From assembly GCA_937915775.1 (NCBI GenBank), contig CALGGQ010000158.1, positions 1 to 7,442 on the forward strand: a stretch of DNA of 7,442 nucleotides. The letters are read 5' to 3'. Positions 1 to 5,327 of this stretch are shown here, in pieces. How positions within the stretch are numbered: position 1 is the stretch's first letter; each line of letters begins with the position of its first letter. The notes beneath the pieces are model-generated. The model worked only from the letters and a program-made list of their open reading frames with translations, was not told where the DNA came from and ran no database searches. The DNA comes from an uncultured Clostridia bacterium (lineage in GTDB: Bacteria; Bacillota; Clostridia; Oscillospirales; Acutalibacteraceae). Position numbers and translations under genes: made by a program.

Positions 1-415
1 ACTCATCCTCACAAAAGCCAAGCAGTATCATACCATCCATATTCCACATGGACGCAAAGGGCACGGCGTCCATGATGGCGGTCGTCTTTTTTAGCATCAT
101 AAAATATCCATCGTGTTCGATCTCGTCAGAGAGCGCATTTAAGGCGCCGCTCACAAAAGGATCCTCTAAAAGATGCCCTTCATATTTCGGGTGGTCATTT
201 ACCACCACACCTATGATACGGGAGTTGTTCTGTGCTAAAAGTGTAGCTGCCATATTGGGAATATAGCCTCGTTCCTCCAGCTTTTGCTCCACTGCTTTAA
301 CTGTACGGTCGGAGATTTTTTGCGTTTTTCCATGCAGCACATTGGATACTGTTGCCGTACTCACGCCCAGCTCCTCGGCGATATCTTTAATCCTTACTTT
401 ATTTTCATTCCACAT
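1..415 (-). CDS. LacI-family transcriptional regulator, N-terminal part (cut by window start)
   Basis: This is a DNA-binding repressor-type regulator of the LacI/GalR family. My translation from the ATG at 413-415 gives 138 codons with no stop before the window edge. Residues 7-29 (KVRI..., then GVSTATVSNVLHG) form the classic LacI helix-turn-helix. The family pattern ISDRT..AV...LEERGYIPN follows at residues 34-54, with a hinge-helix segment at about 53-62. The sugar-binding-protein-like core begins at SRIIGVVV (66-73). Full-length members have about 330-350 residues, so roughly 60% lies outside the window. A GAGGAG Shine-Dalgarno (421-426) sits 5 nt upstream of the ATG, which supports this start. 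The gene lies downstream of the MATE gene on the same strand but has its own promoter. The ligand and target genes cannot be told from the N-terminus; family members usually respond to sugars or nucleosides and often repress neighbouring genes. Confidence 0.93.
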   Translation of the reverse strand, partial: MWNENKVRIKDIAEELGVSTATVSNVLHGKTQKISDRTVKAVEQKLEERGYIPNMAATLLAQNNSRIIGVVVNDHPKYEGHLLEDPFVSGALNALSDEIEHDGYFMMLKKTTAIMDAVPFASMWNMDGMILLGFCEDE

Positions 416-462
416 AACTGCTCCTCAGAATAGCTGTCATCTTCTTCCAATCATTCAACATC

Positions 463-491
463 ATCATAAACTATTTTTTTCAAGACGTCAA
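463..491 (-). promoter_or_regulatory. Sigma-70-type promoter of the LacI-family gene
   Basis: On the minus strand, TTGACG (-35, 486-491) and TATGAT (-10, 463-468) are separated by exactly 17 bp. Transcription would start near 456, giving a leader of about 40 nt that contains the GAGGAG ribosome binding site. The -35 overlaps the palindrome GACGTC (484-489), a CG-centred core that could be part of an autoregulatory operator; this is only a suggestion. I see no terminator between the MATE stop codon and this promoter, so read-through from the MATE gene is possible. Confidence 0.65.
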
Positions 492-500
492 AGGAAACGC

Positions 501-1835
501 CTAAAGTTTTCTCATCCATTTTTTGCGGACAAATACAATCCACATCAAAACAAGTCTGACAATTTCCTCTAACGACAAAAGGAAATACACCATTGGGATC
601 GGCAGATGCCACACATAAGCGCTCAGCAATGCCAGCGGCACACCGACACCCCATGTCCCGACTAATTCAATTATCATCACTGTTTTAGTCCGTCCTCCGC
701 TCTTAACGATACCGCCGCCAAGAATCATATTCAGCACCTTTACGGGCGATACAATAGCAAATACCAGAAGGATTTGTTGTGCAACCCGCTTGACGTAATC
801 CTCAACATTAAACATATCGGTATAAAGCCCCATCAAATATACTAACACAACCGACAAGACAAACGAGCCGACTAATGCGCAATACACCAAATATTTAGAT
901 TTGCGGTAAGCCGTTTCGTATTCTTTCCTGCCAAGTTCCTTCCCGATTAAGATTCCTGCCGCCTGCGACAAGCCGCTTAATGCGCCAATCATCAGCCCCT
1001 GTATTGGGTATGTAAGCGTCATAGCTGCACTTTCCGGCGTACCGATATGACCGTAGACGGAGGCATACACGTTTTCACTCAGGCTCCACATAAATTCTAT
1101 GACAAGAACAGGAAGCAGCATCGAAAGATATTCGCCAAACTGCAGCTGCATCAAAACAGGAGAGAATCGAAAGGAAAGCCCGCTTTTGCGATTGACGGCA
1201 AACGTTCCGGCAAGCAACAAAAGCATATTGAAAAACTGCGATATAACGGTTGCTATCGCAGCGCCGTTTGCTCCTATGGATGAAAAGCCGAGCTTTCCGA
1301 ATATCAGGGCATAATTCAGCACCGTATTCACGGCACTTGCCGCAAGGCTGCAAACCAGTGGTGTCACTGCATTCTCCATACAGCGCAGCCGTGCCGAAAT
1401 CATCATAATAACAGCATACGGCAGATAGCCGACAGAGATGATTTTCAGATACTTTGCCGCTGTCACAACAGTTTCGCTATCCGCTGAATACAAGCCCATA
1501 AGCCTGTTCGGCAAAGTAAGGCAAACAGCAGTAAACAACAGTCCAATCAGCAATGCGACGAGCAGGTTCAACGAAAAGCTGCGATCTGACTCTTGTTTTT
1601 CATTTGCGCCAAGATATTGTGACATCATAATGCCCGCAACGCTTACTACTGCGCCGATTACAACCATATAGAGCGAGCTCAGCTTACCTGCCATACCAAC
1701 GGCTGCCACGCAGACGCTGCCCAGCGAACCGACCATCATCTCATCAACAATGGAAAAAGATGCCTGCAGCATTGACTGCAGCGCAACAGGCAGCGCAATC
1801 TTTAATACTTTTTCCAAAAAACTATATCTTCTCAC
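501..1835 (-). CDS. MATE-family multidrug/toxin efflux transporter
   Basis: This is an integral membrane antiporter of the MATE family, expected to expel cationic drugs, toxins or metabolites using a Na+ or H+ gradient. The 444-residue product has the usual family length (about 440-460) and about twelve hydrophobic segments in two six-helix halves. The first helix carries the family signature: a proline in IALPVALQSMLQ (residues about 13-24), then VDEMMVG and the AAVGMAGKL segment. A second-half equivalent lies near TYPIQGLMIGALSGLSQAAG. The start is GTG at 1833-1835: GGGGAG at 1845-1850 is 9 nt upstream, and the two nearby ATGs are out of frame. It has its own promoter and possible upstream regulator sites. 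The C-terminus is basic (RKKWMRKL). The substrate cannot be inferred, and I cannot separate NorM-like from DinF-like subfamilies by eye. Confidence 0.93.
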   Translation of the reverse strand: MRRYSFLEKVLKIALPVALQSMLQASFSIVDEMMVGSLGSVCVAAVGMAGKLSSLYMVVIGAVVSVAGIMMSQYLGANEKQESDRSFSLNLLVALLIGLLFTAVCLTLPNRLMGLYSADSETVVTAAKYLKIISVGYLPYAVIMMISARLRCMENAVTPLVCSLAASAVNTVLNYALIFGKLGFSSIGANGAAIATVISQFFNMLLLLAGTFAVNRKSGLSFRFSPVLMQLQFGEYLSMLLPVLVIEFMWSLSENVYASVYGHIGTPESAAMTLTYPIQGLMIGALSGLSQAAGILIGKELGRKEYETAYRKSKYLVYCALVGSFVLSVVLVYLMGLYTDMFNVEDYVKRVAQQILLVFAIVSPVKVLNMILGGGIVKSGGRTKTVMIIELVGTWGVGVPLALLSAYVWHLPIPMVYFLLSLEEIVRLVLMWIVFVRKKWMRKL

Positions 1836-1866
1836 CCATCATCTCTCCCCATCTGTCTTTAAAGAA

Positions 1867-1895
1867 ATTATAAAAAACGAATCGATTTTAGACAA
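1867..1895 (-). promoter_or_regulatory. Sigma-70-type promoter of the MATE gene
   Basis: On the minus strand, TTGTCT (-35, 1890-1895) and a perfect TATAAT (-10, 1867-1872) are separated by 17 bp. Transcription would begin near 1860, leaving only about 25 nt before the GTG start, too short for a riboswitch. The spacer holds an 8-bp perfect palindrome AATCGATT (1880-1887). The -35 is directly flanked upstream by the inverted repeat at 1897-1914. Confidence 0.7.
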
Positions 1896-1896
1896 T

Positions 1897-1914
1897 GGGT
1901 TAATCGCGTAACCC
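1897..1914. promoter_or_regulatory. CG-centred inverted repeat beside the MATE -35 box (possible operator)
   Basis: The 18-bp sequence GGGTTAATCGCGTAACCC has perfect 6-bp arms (GGGTTA/TAACCC) and a central CG, so 14 of 18 positions are symmetric. It ends one base upstream of the -35 hexamer of the MATE promoter. No T-run follows it on either strand, so it is not a terminator. An even palindrome with central CG is the typical layout of LacI-family operators, and a LacI-family gene is encoded two genes' distance away. An activator site is equally possible from its position. The binding protein is unknown. Confidence 0.45.
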
Positions 1915-1917
1915 GCA

Positions 1918-1949
1918 ACAAAAGCGCAATGCAACTTTTGTGCAACTTT
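1918..1949. repeat. Direct and inverted repeats upstream of the MATE promoter
   Basis: Two perfect copies of GCAACTTT (1931-1938 and 1942-1949) are offset by 11 bp, about one helical turn. An overlapping inverted repeat has 7-bp arms ACAAAAG (1918-1924) and CTTTTGT (1935-1941) with a 10-nt spacer. They sit roughly 35-55 bp upstream of the MATE -35 box in the intergenic stretch between the upstream operon's terminator and this promoter. The helical phasing would suit a regulator binding the same DNA face twice, but no known site is recognised. Confidence 0.4.
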
Positions 1950-1970
1950 ACCTAACAGGTTGGAACTACA

Positions 1971-2007
1971 GTAAAATAAGAACACAGCACCGATGTGCTG
2001 TGTTCTT
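1971..2007 (-). terminator. Intrinsic terminator of the rsmD-coaD-coiled-coil unit
   Basis: A perfect hairpin pairs 1978-1990 with 1995-2007 (13 bp, core GAACACAGCAC) around a 4-nt loop CGAT. On the minus strand it is followed by a T-rich run (TTATTTTAC). It begins 16 nt after the stop codon of the coiled-coil gene, the usual position for factor-independent termination. The plus-strand side also has a short TTT, but no plus-strand gene ends here. Confidence 0.87.
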
Positions 2008-2022
2008 TAATAAGCGAATGGC

Positions 2023-2583
2023 TTACTTATTCTTTTTCTGGACGTTGGAGATACCGTCGCGGATGCGGCGCACATCAGTGAGTGCCTTATACAGCGCGTC
2101 GTCGATAGAAAGGAGCGTATCGTCAGCATAATTATTGACGGCGGTGAGCATCTCTCTGGACTTATTCTGGGCAGAGGTAACCATCTCGTTTGCCTGGGTG
2201 GTAGCATTGCCAAGGATTTCGGACGCCTGGTCCTGCGCCTCCTGCACCATCTGCTTGCCCTGCTCGTTTGCCTTGGCAAGAATATCGGCAGCCTCCGCCT
2301 GAGCGGTCTTGGTGATTTCATCCTGGGCAACCAGCTCTCTGGCTTCCGCCTCTGCCTGCTTGATGATTTCGGCGGCTTCCTTCTTGGCTTCCTCCAGAAT
2401 CGTGTTTCTGGAGTCAACGATAGCCTTAGCCTGCTTGGTTTCCTGCGGGGTATTCAGTCTGATATCTTCGATAATCGTCTTAATCTTTTCAACGTCAACT
2501 GCACATTTTTTGGAAAGAGGTATTGATGTAGCGTCATCAAGCACGTCCTCAAGATCTTCAAGTAAAATATCGGTATTGGTCAT
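2023..2583 (-). CDS. Alanine-rich coiled-coil protein, conserved Clostridia type, function unknown
   Basis: A 186-residue cytosolic protein with no signal peptide, membrane segment or catalytic motif visible. An acidic N-terminus with a Leu-rich helix (residues 1-43, LLEDLEDVLDD) precedes a long Ala/Glu/Gln-rich helix (about 48-150), then a short basic C-terminal helix (163-186, VRRIRDGISNVQKKNK). The long helix has hydrophobic pairs 11 residues apart (73/74 and 84/85, then 101/102, 112/113, 123/124, 134/135, 145/146), a hendecad pattern typical of right-handed or parallel coiled coils. Such proteins are often auto-labelled V/F-type ATPase subunit or DivIVA-like from coil similarity, but no ATP synthase genes are nearby and I would not adopt that label. 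AAAGGAG (2593-2599) lies 9 nt before the ATG, inside the end of coaD. It starts 1 nt after the coaD stop and is the last gene before a terminator. Confidence 0.85.
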   Translation of the reverse strand: MTNTDILLEDLEDVLDDATSIPLSKKCAVDVEKIKTIIEDIRLNTPQETKQAKAIVDSRNTILEEAKKEAAEIIKQAEAEARELVAQDEITKTAQAEAADILAKANEQGKQMVQEAQDQASEILGNATTQANEMVTSAQNKSREMLTAVNNYADDTLLSIDDALYKALTDVRRIRDGISNVQKKNK

Positions 2584-2584
2584 T

Positions 2585-3067
2585 TTAATTATCTCCTTTA
2601 CATCTTTTTATAATATCTTCTGCTATAGCGCCGGGGACAAATGAGGTAATGTCTCCGCCGAGGGAGCACACCTCTTTTACCATACTGGAGGAAAGGAACA
2701 TATTTTCACCTCTGGCGGTGAGAAATACGGTTTCACATTCGGGATAAAGGGACTTATTCGTCAGCGCCTGCTGGAATTCGTAATCGAAATCCGACATCGC
2801 ACGCAAGCCCTTGACAATGGCTGCCGCCTTTTTTTCCCTGGCATAATTGACCAGCAAGCCGTCATCGGTATCGACAGTGACGTTCTTCGCCGTGACGCAG
2901 CGCTTAATCAGCTCCATACGCTCCTGCGTCGTAAACAGCGTCTTTTTGCTTTTGTTGCTCGCCACAAGAACGATGACCTCATCAAAAATATCGGCAGTGC
3001 GTTCAATGATATCCAGATGACCGAGCGTAATCGGGTCAAAGCTGCCGGGACAGATGGCAATTTTCAT
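2585..3067 (-). CDS. coaD: Phosphopantetheine adenylyltransferase
   Basis: This enzyme catalyses the penultimate step of coenzyme A synthesis: ATP + 4'-phosphopantetheine gives dephospho-CoA + pyrophosphate. At 160 residues it has the family's normal length and is complete. The nucleotidyltransferase signature GSFDPITLGH spans residues 8-17, with the TxGH motif at 14-17. Also visible are the KGLR substrate-binding segment (86-89), the YEFQQALTNKSL stretch (96-107) and the C-terminal SSSMVKE motif (126-132), matching the family's ISS-x-x-(R/K)-E site. Its ATG overlaps the rsmD stop by 4 nt (ATGA), implying translational coupling. AAAGGA at 3080-3085 is the nearest good ribosome binding site, 12 nt away. 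The pairing of rsmD and coaD is a common bacterial arrangement, with no known functional reason in the sequence itself. Confidence 0.97.
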   Translation of the reverse strand: MKIAICPGSFDPITLGHLDIIERTADIFDEVIVLVASNKSKKTLFTTQERMELIKRCVTAKNVTVDTDDGLLVNYAREKKAAAIVKGLRAMSDFDYEFQQALTNKSLYPECETVFLTARGENMFLSSSMVKEVCSLGGDITSFVPGAIAEDIIKRCKGDN

Positions 3068-3612
3068 TCTTCCGCAGTGTCCTTTCGGTAGTAGGTTAAT
3101 TTGGTTTTACCGTAGGTTTTTTCCTTGGAAATGCACCAGCCTCCGACTGCGTCGGGCAGCGTTTCATTCTTTGCGCTTTCGCAGATAATCACGCCGTCCT
3201 CATTCATCTTCGGCACCAGCTTTTCAAGGCACTCCTCGATAAGGCCGTTGTTATAAGGCGGGTCGAGCAGCGCGATGTCGTAAGTGCCGCGCCGTGAAAG
3301 AAAAGCCAGCGCATCCGCAAAAACAAGAGACGATACATCCTCCATTTTGCACTTTCTGAGGTTTTCCTCCACAATTCTGTACGCCTGACGGTTATTTTCC
3401 ACAAACGTACAAAAACGCGCACCGCGTGACAGGGCTTCAATGCCGAGCTGACCGCAGCCTGCAAACAAATCCAGCACCTGCGTACCCTCCAGCTCAAACT
3501 GAATCGAGCTGAACAGCGCTTCCTTGGTGCTTTGGGTGGTGGGACGGGTAATTTCCTCGCCGGGAAGGGTTGCCAAATTCCTTCCGCGGGCGCTTCCTGT
3601 AATTACTCTCAT
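3064..3612 (-). CDS. rsmD: 16S rRNA (guanine(966)-N2)-methyltransferase
   Basis: An S-adenosylmethionine-dependent methyltransferase that modifies G966 of 16S rRNA during 30S assembly. From the ATG at 3610-3612 the product is 182 residues, typical for the family, and opens with the conserved MRVITGSARGR. The SAM-binding Rossmann motif LDLFAGCGQLGIEAL lies at about 47-61, and the catalytic base-flipping motif DPPY at 117-120. RPTTQSTKEALF (about 24-35) is also family-typical. A TTG two codons upstream (3616-3618) would extend the reading frame, but it directly abuts the GGGGGA ribosome binding site (3619-3624). That site is 6 nt from the ATG, so I prefer the ATG. It is the first gene of a unit driven by a near-consensus promoter, and its stop overlaps the coaD start. 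Confidence 0.96.
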   Translation of the reverse strand: MRVITGSARGRNLATLPGEEITRPTTQSTKEALFSSIQFELEGTQVLDLFAGCGQLGIEALSRGARFCTFVENNRQAYRIVEENLRKCKMEDVSSLVFADALAFLSRRGTYDIALLDPPYNNGLIEECLEKLVPKMNEDGVIICESAKNETLPDAVGGWCISKEKTYGKTKLTYYRKDTAEE

Positions 3613-3638
3613 AGACAATCCCCCACTTTACTCTAAAT

Positions 3639-3667
3639 ATTATAACGATTGCGTTATGCTAAGTCAA
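3639..3667 (-). promoter_or_regulatory. Near-consensus sigma-70 promoter of rsmD-coaD
   Basis: On the minus strand TTGACT (-35, 3662-3667) and perfect TATAAT (-10, 3639-3644) are spaced by exactly 17 bp, in the 65-nt gap between the uvrC stop codon and the rsmD ATG. The predicted transcript start near 3632 gives a leader of about 20 nt with GGGGGA at 3619-3624. Only one base of the twelve departs from consensus, so strong constitutive transcription is expected. Confidence 0.85.
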
Positions 3668-3677
3668 GACGAAATTA

Positions 3678-4838
3678 TTATTTGTAATAATTAAAAATAT
3701 CCTCTGCATTCTTGCGGGAAATCGAGGGCGTTTGCGCCAGCTCGTCCACCGTTGCCGCCTTAATAGCCGTGATGGTTTTAAACTGCTTAAGCAGCGCTTT
3801 CGCCTTTTTTTCGCCGATTCCGTCAATCCTCATCAGCCCCGAGGAAAAGCTGCTCTTTTCATGTTTTTTATGGTGGTAGGTAATCGCAAAGCGATGCACT
3901 TCCTCCTGGATAACAGACACCAGTGTGAAAGCGCTGCGATGCGAATTAATCTCAATTTCGCCGCCGTCATAGGCGATGGCGCGCGTGCGGTGCTTACTGT
4001 CCTTCACCATGCCGAAAACGGGCACGTCAAGGTTCATTTCCTTGATAACCGGCAGCACGGCGTTGACCTGCGGCTCGCCGCCGTCCAGCAAAATCAAATC
4101 GGGCAAAATTTTAAAGGTGCTGTCCTCATCGTCCTCATAGTAATGCTTGAAGCGGCGCGTCAGCACCTCGTTCATAGAGCCGACGTCGTTCTGACCGTCA
4201 AAGCCTTTGATGGAAAAGCGCTTGTACGCCTTTTTCATCGGTCTGCCGTTATGGAACACCACCATACCGGCGACGTTATCCGCGCCGAATGTGTGGGAAA
4301 TATCGTAGCTTTCGATATACTCCGGAATTTTATCGAGCCCGAGGATATTTTTTAGCTCCTCTAAAACCGAATATTCGCGCGAGGTTCTGCCTTTAATCTG
4401 GGCGAGCACCTCGGCGGCGTTTTTACGGCACATACTGACGAGCTGAGCCTGTTCGCCGCGCTGGGGAGAAGTAAGATACACCCTGCGTCCACGTTTTTCG
4501 GAGAGCCATTTTTCGACGGCTTCCTTATCCTCCAGCGCGCGGTCGAGCGTTATGTTGCGCGGAATATCGCGGTTTAAGGAATAATAATTAACTATAAACT
4601 GAGAAAGCTCGCTGTCGTCGTCTATCGGGGAATTAACGACAAAATTCTCGTGGTCGCAGAGCCTTCCGCCCTCGAAGCGGAAAATCTGAAAACAGCCGCG
4701 CTCGCTGTCGGTAAAATAAGCGATAACATCCTGGTCGGGAACGTTTACGGAAACTACCTTCTGTTTATCGGACATCTTTTTTACCGCGGCGATTTTATCC
4801 CTTATCTCGGCGGCTTTTTCATGCTGGAAAGAATCTGA
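3678..4838 (-). CDS. uvrC: UvrABC system protein C, C-terminal 386 codons (5' part missing at join)
   Basis: UvrC makes the dual incisions in nucleotide excision repair after UvrA/UvrB mark the lesion. The open frame runs from 4838, beyond the first ATG (4773-4775), and the 21 codons before that ATG are clearly UvrC: FQHEKAAEIRDKI is the UvrB-binding UVR motif. Counting from that ATG, the RNase H-like 5'-incision domain shows YDISH (157-161), LILLDGGEPQ (227-236) and EEVHRFAITYHHKK (291-304). A helix-hairpin-helix DNA-binding tail follows (LMRIDGIGEKKAKALLKQF, about 314-332, to the end). A full UvrC has about 600-620 residues; the N-terminal GIY-YIG nuclease responsible for 3' incision is absent. 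The frame is stopped upstream by the TAA that ends rplQ. This is best read as a fragment created by joining two sequences, not a natural short UvrC. Its true C-terminus (NYYK) is intact. Confidence 0.93.
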   Translation of the reverse strand, partial: SDSFQHEKAAEIRDKIAAVKKMSDKQKVVSVNVPDQDVIAYFTDSERGCFQIFRFEGGRLCDHENFVVNSPIDDDSELSQFIVNYYSLNRDIPRNITLDRALEDKEAVEKWLSEKRGRRVYLTSPQRGEQAQLVSMCRKNAAEVLAQIKGRTSREYSVLEELKNILGLDKIPEYIESYDISHTFGADNVAGMVVFHNGRPMKKAYKRFSIKGFDGQNDVGSMNEVLTRRFKHYYEDDEDSTFKILPDLILLDGGEPQVNAVLPVIKEMNLDVPVFGMVKDSKHRTRAIAYDGGEIEINSHRSAFTLVSVIQEEVHRFAITYHHKKHEKSSFSSGLMRIDGIGEKKAKALLKQFKTITAIKAATVDELAQTPSISRKNAEDIFNYYK

Positions 4839-4842
4839 TTAT
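4836..4842. other. Probable chimeric junction between Firmicute and Bacteroidales DNA
   Basis: Reading from the right, the rplQ frame ends with TAA (4839-4841) and UvrC residues SDSFQHEKAAEIRD start in the next codon (4836-4838), in the same frame. There is no spacer, terminator, promoter or start codon. UvrC is beheaded in its UVR motif, and sequence style changes on the two sides. The position is set by homology only and could be off by a few bases if the two source sequences share bases here. Confidence 0.82.
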
Positions 4843-5324
4843 TCTGCTTTCTGCTCTGCAGGCGCCTCAGCAGCGGGAGCCTCGGCAGCAGCTTTAGCTT
4901 TCCTTCCGGCGCGGCGGGTAGAAGTCTTCTTGGTCTCTTTCTTCGCAGTTGAAGCGAGAGCGGCCTCGTTGAAGTCTACCAGCTCGATGAGTGCCATGTC
5001 GGCGCCGTCACCCTGGCGGAAGCCAGTCTTGAGGATACGGGTGTATCCGCCCGGACGATCAGCTATCTTGGGAGCCACCACTCTGAATAGTTCTGTAACG
5101 GCCTCTTTCTGTTTCAGATAACTGAAAACAACACGGCGAGAGTGGGTTGAATCCTCCTTAGACTTGGTGATGAGGGGTTCAACATAGGTTCTCAAAGCTT
5201 TGGCCTTTGCAACGGTGGTCTCGATTCTCTTGTGGAGAATCAGGGAGCAAGCCATATTGGAGAGCATAGCTTTGCGATGTCCGCTCTGACGACCCAGATG
5301 GTTTATTGCCTTATTGTGTCTCAT
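4839..5324 (-). CDS. rplQ: 50S ribosomal protein L17
   Basis: A large-subunit protein near the polypeptide exit region. The 161-residue product starts with the family signature MRHNKAINHLGRQSGHRKAM and carries the SLILHKRIETTVAKAKALR segment (28-46) and the conserved GGYTRILKTGFRQGDGADMA (92-111). The core ends near residue 120. The remaining 40 or so residues are a low-complexity Lys/Thr then Ala/Glu/Pro-rich tail (ending AEAPAEQKAE), an extension I associate with Bacteroidetes L17; most bacterial L17 are about 115-130 residues. It starts 3 nt after rpoA. A weak AAGGAA 10 nt upstream lies within the last rpoA codons and may be incidental. It is normally the last gene of the alpha operon, but the expected downstream terminator is missing because the sequence changes at its stop codon. 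Confidence 0.97.
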   Translation of the reverse strand: MRHNKAINHLGRQSGHRKAMLSNMACSLILHKRIETTVAKAKALRTYVEPLITKSKEDSTHSRRVVFSYLKQKEAVTELFRVVAPKIADRPGGYTRILKTGFRQGDGADMALIELVDFNEAALASTAKKETKKTSTRRAGRKAKAAAEAPAAEAPAEQKAE

Positions 5325-5327
5325 AGT

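Noticed and set aside
1836..1970. Riboswitch upstream of the MATE gene
   Set aside because: The predicted transcript start near 1860 leaves only about 25 nt of leader, and the inverted repeats lie upstream of the promoter.
2007..2417. 136-codon minus-strand frame, Arg/Pro/Ser-rich, overlapping the coiled-coil gene
   Set aside because: It is an alternative frame of the Ala/Glu-rich coding sequence; the real gene has the Shine-Dalgarno, the normal start and the regular repeat pattern.
2023..2583. Calling the coiled-coil gene a V-type ATPase subunit or DivIVA
   Set aside because: Similarity would rest only on Ala/Glu-rich coil composition. There are no other ATPase genes and no recognisable DivIVA N-terminal domain.
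3673..3692. A/T-only inverted repeat AATTATTA-CAAA-TAATAATT at the uvrC stop as a terminator
   Set aside because: The stem has no G-C pairs, overlaps the last uvrC codons, and no T-run follows on the minus strand. It would be a very weak hairpin.
3732..4355. 207-codon open frame on the plus strand inside uvrC
   Set aside because: It lies fully antisense to conserved UvrC sequence, its translation resembles no family I know, and it has no convincing ribosome binding site. It is a shadow of the GC-rich third codon positions.
3678..5324. A new operon or fusion linking L17 with UvrC
   Set aside because: A stop codon separates the two, UvrC is truncated mid-motif, and the two sides look like different phyla. 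A join artefact explains all of this.
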